Of a stretch of DNA of 64,000 nucleotides, positions 14,656 to 27,123 are shown piece after piece. The stretch is from NCBI RefSeq assembly GCF_028372415.1, contig NC_092876.1, forward strand, positions 63,764,885 through 63,828,884, read 5' to 3'. Position numbers and translations under genes: made by a program. Each line of letters opens with the position of its first letter. Position 1 is the first letter of the stretch. The stretch comes from Notamacropus eugenii. Lineage: Eukaryota; Chordata; Mammalia; Diprotodontia; Macropodidae. Below the pieces are notes generated by a model. It was not told the origin of the DNA. It did no database searches and worked only from the letters and a program-made list of their open reading frames with translations.

Positions 14656-16734
14656 TTTCTTATGACGAAGTTTGATCCCGTAGATGAGATGAGAAAGGGC
14701 GCCTCCTTCCCTTCACTACAGTGATGGGGAACTGTGCAGATGGAGTCCCATATTTATATTCAAGTTCAGTTCATGAATGCGTTGGTTAACTTTGTTGAAT
14801 GTTTTCTTCTCTTTCTTTTTATTTCTTGGTTACATGAGACTTGCTGGATAGGAGAGGTAAGAGGAGTGTTTTCAGAGATGAAAGTAATATAAAACCAACA
14901 GATAACAGTTTTAGAAATTTGAGAGAATTTTAGGAAGTTTGTAATTTCTATTTAAAATTTTTTTTTTTATCCATTCAGCAATCCTACAAAACTCCTAGGA
15001 GTCTTTACCTCCTCAAAGAGCATAACAAGGAATGGGGTTATTGTTTCATGTGTTAAGCGCTCATTAAAGTTGAGTCTTAAGCATTTTATCTAAAATGGAA
15101 ATAATAAATATTGCTGCGGTTCAGGCAAAAAAGAGAAAATTTTAGAAACTCTAGAAAAAAAATTTGTTGAGTGGGATTTAGCCTGGGAAAGGACCTTCAA
15201 ACATAGAATGTTAGAACATGAAATGTTAGGGCTGATGAGCAGGTGTTACCCACAGACTGATCACTGCCTTCACTGTCATCATGTGGGGAAGTAATTCTTA
15301 TAGAGAAGGGGACAGTCAGTCCCAACAGCTGCATACATAGGGTAGGCAAGCCAGCCTAGCTGAAGCAGCAGGGCACCCTAAGGGAGAGACAGGAGGCAGC
15401 ATGTGCCAGGCAAGTTGTCAACACACTCTCCTTAACCACCATGTCTCCTTAGACCCCAGTGAAGACAGCCCAAGACTTTGTACCTAAGAGCCTTGGGAAC
15501 ATCAGTGCTTCCAGTTCAGAGCCTTCAGCCCGCATCGGGGGAAATAATGCCAATGGATATGCAGCTTGGCGCTGCTCCTGGGGATGCTGCAGCCACAGTG
15601 ATGGAAGGCCCTGAAAAGAAGTCTTTGGCCCCCTCAAATGATTCAACATCAAGGATGGAGGTGATTTTATCAGTAGAAATAACATTAAAGCTGAGTGTTG
15701 TGGGATCCTTCCATCTGCCTTGGAGCTCAAACTTTCCATACCTGTGGTGTCCCCCATTAGAATGGGAGCTCCTGGAGTTCAAAGTTGTCATGCTTTTCTA
15801 TTTGTATTCTCAAGGGCTTAGCACATAGAAAACACTGAATCAATGTGTTTTTTCATCCATTCATTCAACATGAAATGTTAAGTCTGAAAGGGCTCTTAAG
15901 ACATACAAAGGTTCTAAAGGAACCTTTGGAAATAGATTCTTGGAAATGGAATAGACCTTAGAACATAGAATGTTGGAGCTGGGAGAGACTTGGGAATGTA
16001 GAATGTTGGAGCAAGAAGGGACCTGATGCAGTGGATTGGCGTCTTCGATGTCCAACTCTAAGTCTCCATGGCACCTGCTTCAGCCACCTTTCTGGCCACT
16101 GGCACAAATTGTTCTTCTCCACCTATTCTGCGGGGAGAAGTCTTCACATCCTTGGGGTAGATACTGCCTAACTCATGGACAGGTTTAAGGCCTGTTGGTC
16201 ACCCTCAAATTGGTTTAGCCTATCTGTTGAGATGGTTTTTACCAGAGTGTAGCTAATGCACATGGTCCAGCTTCTTGGAGTCATAAGTGACAGTTGGATA
16301 AGTAGACACTAACAGTGGATGAGCAGTCCTGAAAAGGGTTCAGCCAGCCCTCACACCAGAAGTTCTAGACCTCCCTGAGCACCTGTCCTAGGGAAAGGAA
16401 AAAGACTTCAGAACCTAGCCTATATCCCTCTAAGGCAGAAAAGAACCAAACAGCAGATCAAGCTGTTCAAAGGAGGCAGAACAGGTACCATCTCGCATTC
16501 AATGATTCCCTAGAGATGCCTCCTAGAAAAGGAATTAATCTTCTTTCCCCTCCTTGACTCTGTTTATTTGTCTACTAAATGGGGATGACTCCTTTTCCCT
16601 TCCTATCTGTCTGCCTCTACCACTCCAAAGGATCTGTGACCATCAATGAGGGAGCTCCCTTTAAGGATGTAGGTCAGTACCCCAAACATGCTTGCTCATT
16701 TTACATAACCCTTCTTCATCATCTTCTGCACTCT
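14656..16734. other. Mostly unassigned DNA with a few repeat relics
   Basis: An L2 tail lies at about 15740-15875 (AATGGGAGCTCCTGGAG and AGCACATAGAAAACACTG). A very worn tandem run of the 33-bp-type unit lies at about 15885-16025 (CTTAGAACATAGAATGTTGG). The stretches 14656-15180, 15240-15740 and 16030-16734 show nothing I can name and no convincing coding frame. Confidence 0.45.
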
Positions 16735-17165
16735 AGAACTGTGGCCAGGGTCCCTGCTTGTGCTAGTGCTCCTTCTCACCTGGGACTGAAACCTGTAACA
16801 GTACAATAGAGTTCCATTCCCACTGCCAACAAAGGGTCCCCTGTAATCTCCTTCTGACCAGTTTTTCACCCTCCTTTACTATCTGTGGGTTGAGAGTCAC
16901 TGATGCTGATTCAGTCACCTCCAAGGCCTGCTACTGGCTTACCAGGATGAGTCCCGTGTGCCACTCTCACCCTGGTGAGACAGACCTTTCCTACCAGCTG
17001 TCTAAGTTGTCTTGGACTGGAAAATTGCTTTACCCCATCATTTTGTTGATTCTGCTGCTCCAGAATTTGATTTGAGGTATTAATTTATAGTCGTTTAGAG
17101 GGGAATTTGGGATATTTCAGGTGAGTCCCTTCTTTTATTCCACCATATTGGCTTCACCCCCTTTG
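16735..17165 (-). repeat. Solo L1 5' UTR fragment, antisense
   Basis: On the minus strand this begins GAAGCCAATATGGTGG, like the YY1-type start of mammalian L1 elements (GCCAAGATGGC). It aligns along most of its length with the L1 5' end at 46260-46735: both share CCCCTGTAATCTCCTTCTGA, TGACTGGAAAATT-like text and TTCTGCTGCTCCAG. No ORF1 or ORF2 follows, so it is a fragment. Confidence 0.65.
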
Positions 17166-17194
17166 TCCTCACCCTCAAGGAATTTGCAAGTACC

Positions 17195-17435
17195 AGCTGA
17201 GCAACTAGGTGGTATAGTGGATAATGCACCAGGCCTGGAGTCAGAAAGATCTGAGTTTAAATCCAGCCTCAGACACTTACAGTTGTGTGACCCTGGACAT
17301 GTCACTTGACCCTTATTTGCCTCAACTCCTCATCTGTAAAATGGAAACGTACAGGAGAAGGAAATAGCAAACTACTCCAGTATCTTGCCAAGAAAGCATA
17401 GAGTTAGACACCAATGAATGAACAATAGTGCCAGT
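17195..17435 (+). repeat. Full-length tRNA-derived SINE
   Basis: The head is GCAACTAGGTGGTATAGTGG, with box-B-like GAGTTTAAATCCAG, then CCTCATCTGTAAAATGG, GAAATAGCAAACTACTCCAG and TTGCCAAGAAAGC. This is the full marsupial-type SINE layout. Confidence 0.9.
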
Positions 17436-18499
17436 TGAAGTACTTGCAACACCCACATACTTCTGTAGTACTGCTGGAGGCTACTCCTTCAACCTATACT
17501 TGCATCTTTGAATTGGGTTATTGGGTTCCCAGGAAAGGTGACTACTCTTGGAGTCTATGGGTAACCTTGTGGATCCACACTACTAACACTATAACTCACA
17601 GACCCCTGCTGGGGTACTTTTCATTAACAATAAGTCAGAAAACAATATTTAGCTCTTGGTAAAGGCATTTTGTAAGCTGACAAATTAACAACAGTAGTTA
17701 AAAAAAATCTCCCCTGTGCACCTGGGGCACAGTCCCTCCACAAATACACCTGTGGGAAGAGTGAAGCACATTTGTGGCAAAGGTAACTTGCAGCTTCTGG
17801 GACTGCGAGGCCTAGAAGTCCTTTCTCTCTTCAGAGTCCTCACACAACTCTTCCTGGTAGATGTATCTTTGCTTTACGAATTGTTCAGCTGGTTTTCACA
17901 AGTCTGCCTTCCCCCTCCCACAGTCCAGCTCTCTACTCTGCTGCCAGGGATCAGTCTCCTTGCAGCTGTTTAATCACCCTTGAGTATCTGTGTGTCTGTA
18001 TCCATATCTGTCTAGAATATGTATTTCTGCTCCCCTGCGAGATCTAGTGTGCCCTGATGGCCTAATAATTCCCCTTCAGAGCTACATGGTTAAATTGGAA
18101 GGAAGAGGAGACAGAAGCTCCTTCCATCACCTCCCCTCCCTGGGGTTCTCCTCCCATAGCAATTCCCAGTTTTAAATATCTCTCACTCTGGAACTGCTAC
18201 AATTTGACTAGATCTTAGCTGCTTAAAGCCCCCAGGGCCATGCCTAATTTGTGCATTCGATCATTCTTGATACAATCAGCCAAGTATTTGCACTTCATAA
18301 AAAGATGACAGCATGAAACATCTTGCTAACATGTTAAAGCCTCTTCCTGCGAGACTACATCCCATGACTCCACCAACTGAGGGGTATGTGGAGGGGGTGA
18401 TGGTGGAGGGAAGAAACATTCTCCCCCCTTCCCCTGCCTGCCCCAGCCTCTGAAGACATCAATATTTCAAGGACCCAAGTTTCACCCTGTGCTTACAGT
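17436..18499. other. Unassigned DNA
   Basis: I recognise no repeat family, RNA gene or conserved protein here. Short open frames (for example 17716-17973) have no domain I know. Composition is mixed, with pyrimidine-rich patches. Confidence 0.4.
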
Positions 18500-19080
18500 G
18501 TGGTAACAGTGACAAGAATGTTGGATTGAACATAGAGTCAAGAACACCTGGGTCTAGTTTCCACCTACCCCATGGACTTGTCATTTCCCTCTGATCGAGC
18601 CCCTTGATGACACAAGACTGCTTCATTTTTGTCTTTGTATTTCTAGGGCCTAATCCAGTACCTGGCATATAGCAGGTGCTTCATAAATGCTTTTTGATCG
18701 ATTAATTAATAGCTATATGACCATGGAAAGTCATATTATTGTCATTCACAAGGCCTCAATTTCCCCATCTATAAAATGGGAACAATAATACCTGTAGTAT
18801 CCAAGTTGTTTTAAGGATCAAATGAAAGCACTTGACAAACATTAAAGTACTTTATAAAGATCATCAGGCCAAGGATTAGAAAGCCCTGAATTCAAATCCA
18901 GCCTCTGACACTGGGCAGGTCATTTACCACTCTGTCTGTCTCAGTCTCTTCATCTATAAAATGGGGATAATAATAGCACCTGCCTCCTAGGGTGATGGTG
19001 AAGATCAAGCGAAACAATATTTGAAAAGTGTTTTGCAAAGTTTAAAGTGCTACGTGAATGCTAGCTATTATTACTCCCTC
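18500..19080 (+). repeat. Cluster of MIR-type SINE pieces and an L2 tail
   Basis: Head-like AAGAATGTTGGATTGAACAT is followed by an L2 tail at about 18590-18705 (GCATATAGCAGGTGCTTCAT), then two SINE bodies with TCCCCATCTATAAAATGGG (about 18705-18870) and TTCAAATCCAGCCTCTGACA with ATCTATAAAATGGGGATAA (about 18870-19075). The pieces are nested or adjoining. Confidence 0.7.
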
Positions 19081-19209
19081 CCACCTCTCCGCCCTAGTAG
19101 ACTTTCTTCATAAATTGCTGCGGCTAAAAACATTTTAGTTCTATGGTCATTGAGTTTCTTGTGAATAACTTCCTGCATCCTTTAATGAGAACCTGCCAGA
19201 GTCTGTACT

Positions 19210-19680
19210 CCATTAATTTGTTCATACATACATTCATTTAATACATGGGCTATTGAAGCAAACATACTATATATTCATTCAGCAAATGTTTTATTAAATA
19301 CTTGCTGGGTACAAGGCATAGTGCAAAACACTGAAGATACAGGTATCAAAAAAAAAATGAAATGGCCCTTGCCTCAAGGGGATTACATTCTATTAGGAAC
19401 AACAAAATGGTATACACATATAAGAAAATACATAATATATTCAAAGTAATTCCAGAGAGTACTTGCAATTGGGAGGATCAGGAAAGGCTCCAAGTAGGAG
19501 GTGATATGAATCAAGCCTGAGCACTGGAGGAAGCTGGGAAGTCCTGGGGTGAGAGAGGAGTGAGTTCAGGCATTCAGGAAAGTGTGTGTTCAAACGTATC
19601 AGGCTGGGAGATAGGATGTCATGTGTGAAGAACAGAGAATAGACCAGATTGGCTGGAATAAAGGGTGTGTGAAAGGGAAG
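19210..19680 (-). repeat. L2-like repeat, antisense
   Basis: It reads GTTTTATTAAATACTTGCTG, then GCCCTTGCCTCAAGGGGATT, the reverse complement of an L2 3' end. It continues into a GGCATTCAGGAAAGTGTG-type section found in several such copies in this window. Confidence 0.6.
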
Positions 19681-19689
19681 CCATCCTTT

Positions 19690-20440
19690 GAAAGCCCTCC
19701 CTTCATCCTGCCATCCCCACCAGTGAACATTCTAGAGCTGTCCTCCCTCATGGCTCAACTCCTTAGGGGAGTCTTCTCTACTTGATGCTCCCTCTTCTTT
19801 TTCTCTCACTCCTTTCTAAACACTCTGCATCCTGGCTTCCAACCTCATCATTCAATTGTTACCAGGGATCTCTCTGTCACCAAACCCAATGGCTGTTTCT
19901 CATCCCTCATCCTTCTGGTCTTTCTGCAATCTTTGATGTTGTTGATCACCTTTTCCTGGTCACTGTCTCCTGTCTGGATTGTTGTGATACTGCTCTCTCC
20001 TGACCTATCCTCAATCTTTTTTGCTGTGTTTTCATCAGTCTCAGTTGGGTTTCCCCAGAGCCACTATCCTGGGCCCTCCTCTCTTCCATTTTATACTCTC
20101 TCACTTGGTGATGTCATCAGCTCTCCTGGGTTCCATTATCTCTATACAGATCATTCCCAAATCTAGACCCAATCCTAGCGTCTCTTCTGAGCTACAATTT
20201 TATAAGGCCAACTGCCTCTCCAAGAAACTCAGCATGTCCAAAACAGAACTCATTTCCTTCCTCCCAAAACCTTCCTGAGGAATTCATAGTCTGATGGCCC
20301 TAGTTATTTACATGTTGTTTTTGACATTAGAATATAAGCTCTTTAAGGGAAGGTAATTTTTTTGTCTTTGTATTCTCAGTGATTAGCATAATGCCTGGTG
20401 TACAGTGTGTTTAATAATTGCTTATTGACTGACTGATTAA
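19690..20440 (+). repeat. L2/CR1-type LINE fragment
   Basis: A short remnant of the LINE 3' region is recognisable from frames such as SMSKTELISFLPKPS near 20240 and from the tail AATATAAGCTCTTTAAGGGA and AGCATAATGCCTGGTGTACA. Confidence 0.7.
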
Positions 20441-21299
20441 TAAGGTCCCAATGGTATAGCCTTGGAAAACTGAGAGACAGTAACACTTATTGATGCCTCT
20501 TGGTATCAAAAGGATGTCAGAGGAAGACCACTTCTAAGTTTGAAAAAATATGTAAATGTAACCAGAATGCAACATAATAAATGTATAAGAAAGGCACAAA
20601 GTAAAGACTATTGGAGTTGGAGGAGATAGAGCTCATTTCTAACTAGTAAGATCAAGAAAGGCTTCCTGGAGGCAGTGGCTTTTGAGATGAGCTTTGAAAG
20701 ATGGGTAGTGAAAATGTAGTGTAAACACTATCCACTCTCTGGGCTAGGCTAGTTTTCCCTTAAAGGATATTAAAATTTTCCTTGACACTTAACTGACCCA
20801 GGGGACTAACTTGTACTTTAACTACTCCAGCAGTTGGCCTAGATTACTGATAGTCTAAGTACAAAAGCGAGCTCACAAAGAGGTAGGAGTACTCTCCCAT
20901 GGACATGACCAGAACATCAGCGCGACCAAAGCAGAGACAGTGAGCTGCATCCCTCAATGGAATCAATACTATATCCTTGCTGAGTATCTTTTCCTTGCTA
21001 GGGCTAAGTCAGTCACTTTTTAAAAACTTTGTTAGACAGGGTCTTCTAGTGTCTTCTAATTACAAACCTGAAGTCCCAGATCAGTCTGCATCAGGGATGG
21101 CCTGTAACAGAGGTTCTCCCATCAGGTAGACATTTCTCATTTCTTTTCTATCCTCTAGCTTTGTCTAAAGCTCTGTACATATCTAGTATAATATTTTAAT
21201 GGTCTTGATTTCATTACTGTGGACATTCCTCTTTGTCAGATCTTACCTTCTCCCCTTACTTTTCCCCACCTCCATGCATTGCATTATGGGAGAGAGGTG
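20441..21299. other. Unassigned DNA with a short L2-like antisense piece
   Basis: About 20630-20710 reads AAGGCTTCCTGGAGGCAGTG, common in the antisense L2-type copies. I cannot name the rest, and there is no convincing gene. Confidence 0.4.
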
Positions 21300-21505
21300 A
21301 GCTTCTTAACCTGTTTTGTGTGTCATGGACCCCTTGGGAAGTCCGGTGAAGCCTGTGGATCCCTGTTCAGACTGAAGTTGTTAAATGCACAAAATAAAGA
21401 TGTACAGGATTACAGAGGAAACCAATGAGAATGAAATATAGTTATGTAGACTAAAAAAAGTCGACAGCCCCCAGACAAGTTAAAAATCTTTGCCTTAGGG
21501 GTTAA
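21300..21505 (+). mobile_element. hAT-type DNA transposon relic
   Basis: The text CTTCTTAACCTGTTTTGTGT, CATGGACCCCTTGGGAAGTC, TGCACAAAATAAAGATGTAC and GAAACCAATGAGAATGAAAT follows the layout of the nonautonomous hAT elements that begin near GGTTCTTAACC in mammalian genomes. Only one end is clear. Confidence 0.6.
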
Positions 21506-22289
21506 AAAATTCCTTCCCAGTATTCAACCTAGTGATGAGGCTTTAACCTAGGCCAGACCTCAGTTGCTGGATCCAGAATCCTTCACCAGGTTCACACCTA
21601 GAGCCTTTCCAGTTCAGTAGGATCGACCAGTTTGCTCCCCTCTGCTGGCATAACTTTTAAGAACCAAGAGTCAGTTTGGTGCCACAATGAGGCCTCCTTG
21701 AACAAAAACTTGGGGGTAGGACAGTTTTCATAAGATTCTTCACTTGATCTGGGTCAGCTCTGATACTAAAGAAAACCTCCCTCTCCCACTGCCAAATCCA
21801 GAGAGAGTATGTCTTATCCTGAGGATGGGGAGGAAGATGAAGGGGAAAATTTAACCTACAGTAGGGAGAAAAAGGAAGGAGCAGGTTAGCTATAGCCTGT
21901 TGCCTCACAACAAAACCACAAGTGGTTTTTCTTAAAAGTAGATAAAAATAAATTTACTTTAAAAAAGATTGAATTTCTTAAAAATTGTTGCTACAGCCCC
22001 TAAAATTAGTGTTAATTCAAGATATGTTAGGGTTCAAAGAGTTCAACAAAGATGCATTTGTTCATTCATTCATTCTTCAAAGAAGTGTTGACAGAGCCCT
22101 GGTATGTTTGAGGTACTGTTTTGTGGCTCTGAAGGATACACACATAAACAAAAGTTCACAGCTAGCATACTGGGCTCAGTTCTGGGCACTGAATTTTAGG
22201 TAGATTGTGGAGCAACCAGAGGAGAGTAACCAAGGGAGTAAAAGGCCATCAGACCCTGCCATTTTGGAGCTGGCTGGAAGACCTAGGGG

Positions 22290-22425
22290 GAGCCATGATA
22301 GATTGTAAACTCCTTGAAGCCAGACCATCTTTTTTGCCTCTTTTTGTATCCTCAGAATTTTTGTATCCTTGCCACTTAACACAGTGCTTGGCACATAGTA
22401 GGCACTTAATAAATGATTGATTGGT
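22290..22425 (+). repeat. L2 3' tail
   Basis: GATTGTAAACTCCTTGAAGC, then CTTGGCACATAGTAGGCACT and TAATAAATGATTGATTGG. This is a clear L2 3' end with its short terminal repeat. Confidence 0.85.
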
Positions 22426-22884
22426 AGCTGTCCTTGACTGTTTGAAACGATGACTTGGGGAAATGGGAATGAACGGCTTATGCTTGGCTTCATAGGGCAA
22501 TGGGTAGATATTATAGGGAAATAGACTGAGGTTTGATGTCAGAAAAAAAAAAAACAACTTTCTAACAAGAGACATCCAAAGTGGAGTGGTTCACCTCAAG
22601 AGGTAATAGGTTGTTCCTCACAGGAGGTCTTCAAGCAAAGGCTGCAGGACTAATTGTTGGATATGTTGTTGAGGGAATTCCTCTAGAGACAAGTGGCCTT
22701 CAAGGAGGCCCCCCCACCTCTAATATTCTGGGACATGTAGGTCTAAAGCCTAGAAGAGGGCAGGCTGAAGTTACACATATGGGAATCATCCTCAGAGAAC
22801 TAACTTATTGATGAAACCACGTGAGCAGAGGGGCTGGATGAAGGAAATGTCTAAAAGTCTACCGAACATGGCCTTTAAAGCAAC

Positions 22885-23815
22885 TTGTACTATCTATAAT
22901 CTTATGAAAAAATGCTCTAAATCACTATTGATTAGAGAGATGCAAATTAAAACAACTCTGAGGTACCACATCACACCTATCAGATTGGTTAACATGACAA
23001 AACAGGAAGATGATAAATGTTGGAGAAGATGTGGGAGAGTTGGAACACTAATTCATTGCTGGTGGAGCTGTGAGTTGATCCAACCATTCTGGAGAGCGAT
23101 TTGGAACTATGCCCAAAGGGCTACAAAAATGTGCATACCTTTTGACCCAGCAATATCGCTTCTAGGACTCTATCCCAGAGATTGCAGAAATGGGAAAGGG
23201 TCCCACATGTACAAAACTATTTATAGTAGCTCTCTTCATGGTGGCCAAAAACTGGAAATCAAGAGGATGCCCATCAATTGGGGAATGGCTGAACCAGTTG
23301 TGGTATATGAATGTAATGGAATACTATTGTGCTATAAGAAATGATGAACAGGAAGACTTCAGAGAGGCCAGGAAAGACTTCTATGATCTGATGCTGAGTG
23401 AAAGGAGCAGAACCAGGAGAACTTTGTACATAGGAACAACCACAGTGTGGGAGGAATTTTTCTGGTAGACTTAAAAAATTTCCAATGGATTCTTGAGGCA
23501 AAATGCCTTCTATATCCAGAGAAAGAATTATGGAATTGGATCGCAGATAGAAACAGACCATTTTCTTTTGTATTATGTTTTGTTTTATTTTATGGTTTCT
23601 CATTCATTTTAATTCTTCTATGCAACATGTATTTAATAGGAAAGTATGTGTAAAACCTATATAAGATTGTACACCATCTCAGGGAGGGAGTGGGGAGGGA
23701 GGGGGGAATGAGGGGTGGTAGGGGAAAAAATCTAAGATATATGGAAGTGATTGCCGAATGTTGAAAACAAATAAAATAATTTAATTAAAATTAAATAAAT
23801 AAATAAAGCAGCTTG
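22885..23815 (+). repeat. L1 3' end (ORF2 C-terminus and 3' UTR)
   Basis: Blocks such as AGAGATGCAAATTAAAACAA, AGATTGGTTAACATGAC, TGGTGGAGCTGTGAGTTGAT and AATGGAATACTATTGTGCTA are the L1 3' region. The encoded pieces include SLLGLYPRD and NECNGILL-like text with stops and shifts. It ends at about 23815 in an A-rich tail with repeated TAAATAAA. 5' truncated. Confidence 0.9.
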
Positions 23816-23819
23816 TAAA

Positions 23820-24620
23820 ATAAAAAACAACTCTAAGATTTCACTTTAAACTGTCCAAATTGGCAAGATGAAAACACATAGGAAAAGTCAGTGAAGGAGG
23901 GGCTGTGGGAAGTCAGACACACTGATGCACAACATGTTGGTGGAGCCATGAAACAGTCCAACTACTTTGGATTTCAATTTGGAATTATGTAAGAAAAGTC
24001 ATTTGAGCCAGTGATTCTATTACTGGTTTAGACACAGAAAGAATGGTCCAAGTGTTCTTTGTGACAGTTAAGAATGAGAAGGGTGGCACAGTGGATAGAG
24101 AGCCAAGCCTGGAGGCAGGAAAACTCATCTTCCTGAGTTAAAATTTAGCCTCAGATACTCATTATATGACCCTGGGCAAGTCAATTCACCCTATTTGCCT
24201 CACTTTTCTCATCTAAAAAATAATCTGGAGAAGGAAATGGCAAATGTCTCCGGTATCTTTGCCAAGAAAACCCCAAATGGCATCACAGAGAGTAGGAAAT
24301 AACTGAAATGACTGAACAGAGTATAAACAAAGCATGAGTCCACCGGTTAGAAAATGTCTGAGAATATTATGATACATAAATGCAAAAGAATATCACCATG
24401 CTCTAAGAAATGACAAATACGAGGAATTCAGAGAAATAGGAGACTACTGCACGAACCAAGCCAGAGTGGAAAAAACAGAGTCAAGAGGATAATATACCCT
24501 AGGAACAAGAAGCTGGTGATAATGAATAAGAAGACTGTAGAGATGCATGGGAAGACATGAACTGATGTGAGGTCACACAGGTGGAACTAGGAAAACAGGA
24601 CACCCCATGACACAGCAAGT
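23820..24620 (+). repeat. Older L1 3' fragment split by a SINE
   Basis: A second, more diverged copy of the same L1 region starts at AACAACTCTAAGATTTC. It is interrupted at about 24075-24330 by a tRNA-derived SINE (GGGTGGCACAGTGGATAG to ACCCCAAATGGCATCAC) and resumes with ATGATACATAAATGCAAAAG and CTCTAAGAAATGACAAATAC. The SINE inserted after the L1. Confidence 0.75.
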
Positions 24621-24736
24621 AAATGGAGGGAACCAAAAGGATTTAAACTGAATGTTGTCCAAATTGCAACGACCAAGCTTAGTACCAAAGCAGAGAGATG
24701 AGAAGGCACCTCCCTCTCTTCTTTGTGGAAGGGGGG

Positions 24737-24845
24737 AACTATATATGTGTGTATACATACACACACTCACATATACATGTAGATATGTATGTACATGTAT
24801 ATATGTGTTTGTGTATGTCTATGTATATATGTACACACATACAAA
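24737..24845. repeat. (CA/TA/TG)n compound microsatellite
   Basis: Alternating purine-pyrimidine DNA of the types TATATGTGTG, TACATACACACAC and GTATGTACATGTATATATG runs for about 108 bases. It could form Z-DNA or cruciforms in principle. Confidence 0.9.
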
Positions 24846-26094
24846 ATATAGAACAGGATATATGTCAGCTATAACACTATTATAATGTAACATAATAGAT
24901 ATAACACTACAGTTATCCCTTCTACATCATGACTTTCCCCATTGTTATTTTGATATATCACAGGTAGGCATAAGAAATGAAATGGAAATATTTTGAAAGT
25001 TTTGTAGAGGCCACAAATGACAAGTGAAGACTAGTGGACAACACAGAAAAAGTTTAGAAACTCAGAAAAAACAAAAAATGTGTAATATTATATAATATTC
25101 TACAATAAAGTACTGTAAACACCCTATAAGAGAAAAAGAAAAAAAATTCAGACTTCTCTGGTACAAAGATTTTCCAGATTGTGGGAGGGGGGAGGCACCA
25201 CAGCCCTAATCTCCATGATGTGGAAGGGATATCAATCTATCTATCTGACATATCGTATATATCACATAAAACATTAATATAATGTCATTTTATTGCTGTA
25301 ACACCACATAGAAGATTTGTTAATGTGCTCGTTAGTTTTTCTGAACTGTCTCCCACCCCCAACCTTTCTTTCTTTCTTTTTTTCTCTTTGCTTTAAGGGA
25401 CGACTTTTTTGGAGTGGAGGAGGGGATATACTGGGAAACAAAAGCGATATAGGAACAAAAGATAGAAATAATTTTTTAATGGAAATCAAACTCTTGAGTA
25501 ATTGGAAAACTGGTGGAGGCCCAGAACAGATTGTGAAAAGTATCTTGTGGCAGAAAGATGGTGGGTGAGAATACCATGTTCTTACGTCATGTTTTCACTT
25601 AATTTTTTGGTGGGGTTTCAAGTGTGTGTGGGGCGGGGGTAGGAGAGGGCTATGAGGTTAGGACAAAAGGCATCAATAGAATGTATTAAAATAGATTACA
25701 ATGTGTCTATTTTTGTACTGTTGTTGGACAGACTTTGAAGTGGAAAGAACCCTGGGTTTGGAGTCCTGAAATGGGGTCAAGTCTACTTAAAGTTTACCTT
25801 ATTCATTTTATGACCCTAAATAAGTCATTTCCCCTCTCTCTAACAGTTCCTTCATCTATCTGACTTAGGACGGTACAGTAGACAAGAATATTGAGCTTGG
25901 GAGTCTAAAAGACCTGGGTTCGAGTGTGGCCTTTGACACATCTATTAGTAGCAAATGAGATAAGGGGTGTCACCTTAAAATGGGTAAGCTATTGTCCTCT
26001 TTAAATGGGGATGATACCATATCCTTCACTCTCAACTCCCATAAATGAAGGATATGAATTGTGATTTGTGAACTGGAAAATGATATACATATAT
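24846..26094. other. AT-rich unassigned DNA with one MIR-like piece
   Basis: Nothing recognisable lies at 24846-25700 apart from short A/T runs. A worn SINE lies at about 25740-25990 (GGGTTTGGAGTCCTGAAATG, GACCTGGGTTCGAGTG). Confidence 0.4.
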
Positions 26095-26865
26095 TTCTAA
26101 TGCTCTAAATCACTATTAATTAGAGGAATGTAAATTAAAACAACTTTGATGTCACACCTATCAGATTGGCTAATATGACAGAAAAAGAAAATGTTTGGGG
26201 ACACGCATTCCTGGTGGAGTTGTGGACAGCCATTTGGAACTATGCCCAAATGGCTATCAAACTGTGTACCCTTTGATCCAGCAGTACCACTTCTAGGTCT
26301 GTATCCCAAAGAGATCAATAAAAAGGGAAAAGGACCTACATGTGCAAAAATATTTATAGCAGCTCTTTTTGTGATGGCAAAGAACTGGAAGTTAAGGGGA
26401 TGTCTATCAGTTGGGGAATGGCTGTGGTATATGAATGTAATGGAATACTTTTGTGCTATAAGAAATGATGAGCAGGCAGATTTCAGAAAAACCTAGAAAC
26501 ACTTGAATGAACTGGTACTCAGTGAAATGAGCAAGACCAGGAGAACATTGTACACAGTAACAGCAACACTGTTCGATGATCGACTGTGATCGACTTAGCT
26601 CCTCTTAGCAATATGATGGTCCAAGACAATTCCAAAAGACCTGTGATGGAAAATGCTGTCCACATCCAGAGAAAGAACTATAGTCTGAATGTAGACTGAA
26701 ACATACTATTTTCACTTTATTTTCCCTGTGGTTTTCCCCTTTTGTTGTTTCTTCTTTCACAACATGACTAATGTGAAAATATGTACATGTATAACCTATA
26801 TCAGATTCATGCCATCTTGGGGAGAGAAAAATTGGGAACTCAAAATCTTATAAAAATGAATGTTG
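26095..26865 (+). repeat. L1 3' end, second copy
   Basis: The same L1 region as at 22885: ATTAGAGGAATGTAAATTAA, CAGATTGGCTAATATGAC, AATGGAATACTTTTGTGCTA, then ATGACTAATGTGAAAATATG in the 3' UTR. It has internal deletions. Confidence 0.88.
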
Positions 26866-26867
26866 AA

Positions 26868-27002
26868 TGTTTTTTGAGGCAACTGGTGTTAGGTGACTTG
26901 CCCAGGATCACCTGGCTAGTAGGTGTCTGAGGCCAGATCTGGACTTAGGTCCTCCCGACTCCAAGGCCAGTGTTCTATCCGCTACACCAGTTAGCTGCCC
27001 CT
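26868..27002 (-). repeat. tRNA-derived SINE, antisense, 5' part
   Basis: It reads GGTGACTTGCCCAGGATCAC, TGAGGCCAGATCTGGACTTA and ends CCAGTTAGCTGCCCC, the reverse complement of the SINE head. It abuts the L1 end at 26865. Confidence 0.88.
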
Positions 27003-27117
27003 TGCTATTGAGAACACTGATTACTTTTGCTCTAGACCACACAGCACAACCCCCCCTCTTCTCCCATTCCAAATATTGTCGTAGGATAATAGAAATTGGA
27101 GACAGATTTCTGTACAG

Positions 27118-27123
27118 TTTATT
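27118..27123 (-). terminator. TCEA3: Possible TCEA3 polyadenylation signal
   Basis: The minus strand reads CTGTAAATAAACTGTACAG, the first clean AATAAA I find downstream of the TCEA3 stop at 29322. It would give a 2.2 kb 3' UTR containing SINEs, longer than I would expect from the human mRNA. A variant signal nearer the stop is possible. Confidence 0.35.

Noticed and set aside
22808..23344. 178-codon frame on the plus strand
   Set aside because: It is the ORF2 C-terminal part of a 5'-truncated L1 with shifts, not a host gene.
10093..27000. An additional protein gene between TCEA3 and ZNF436
   Set aside because: I found no exon with family similarity on either strand. The longest frames lie in L1, L2 or low-complexity DNA.
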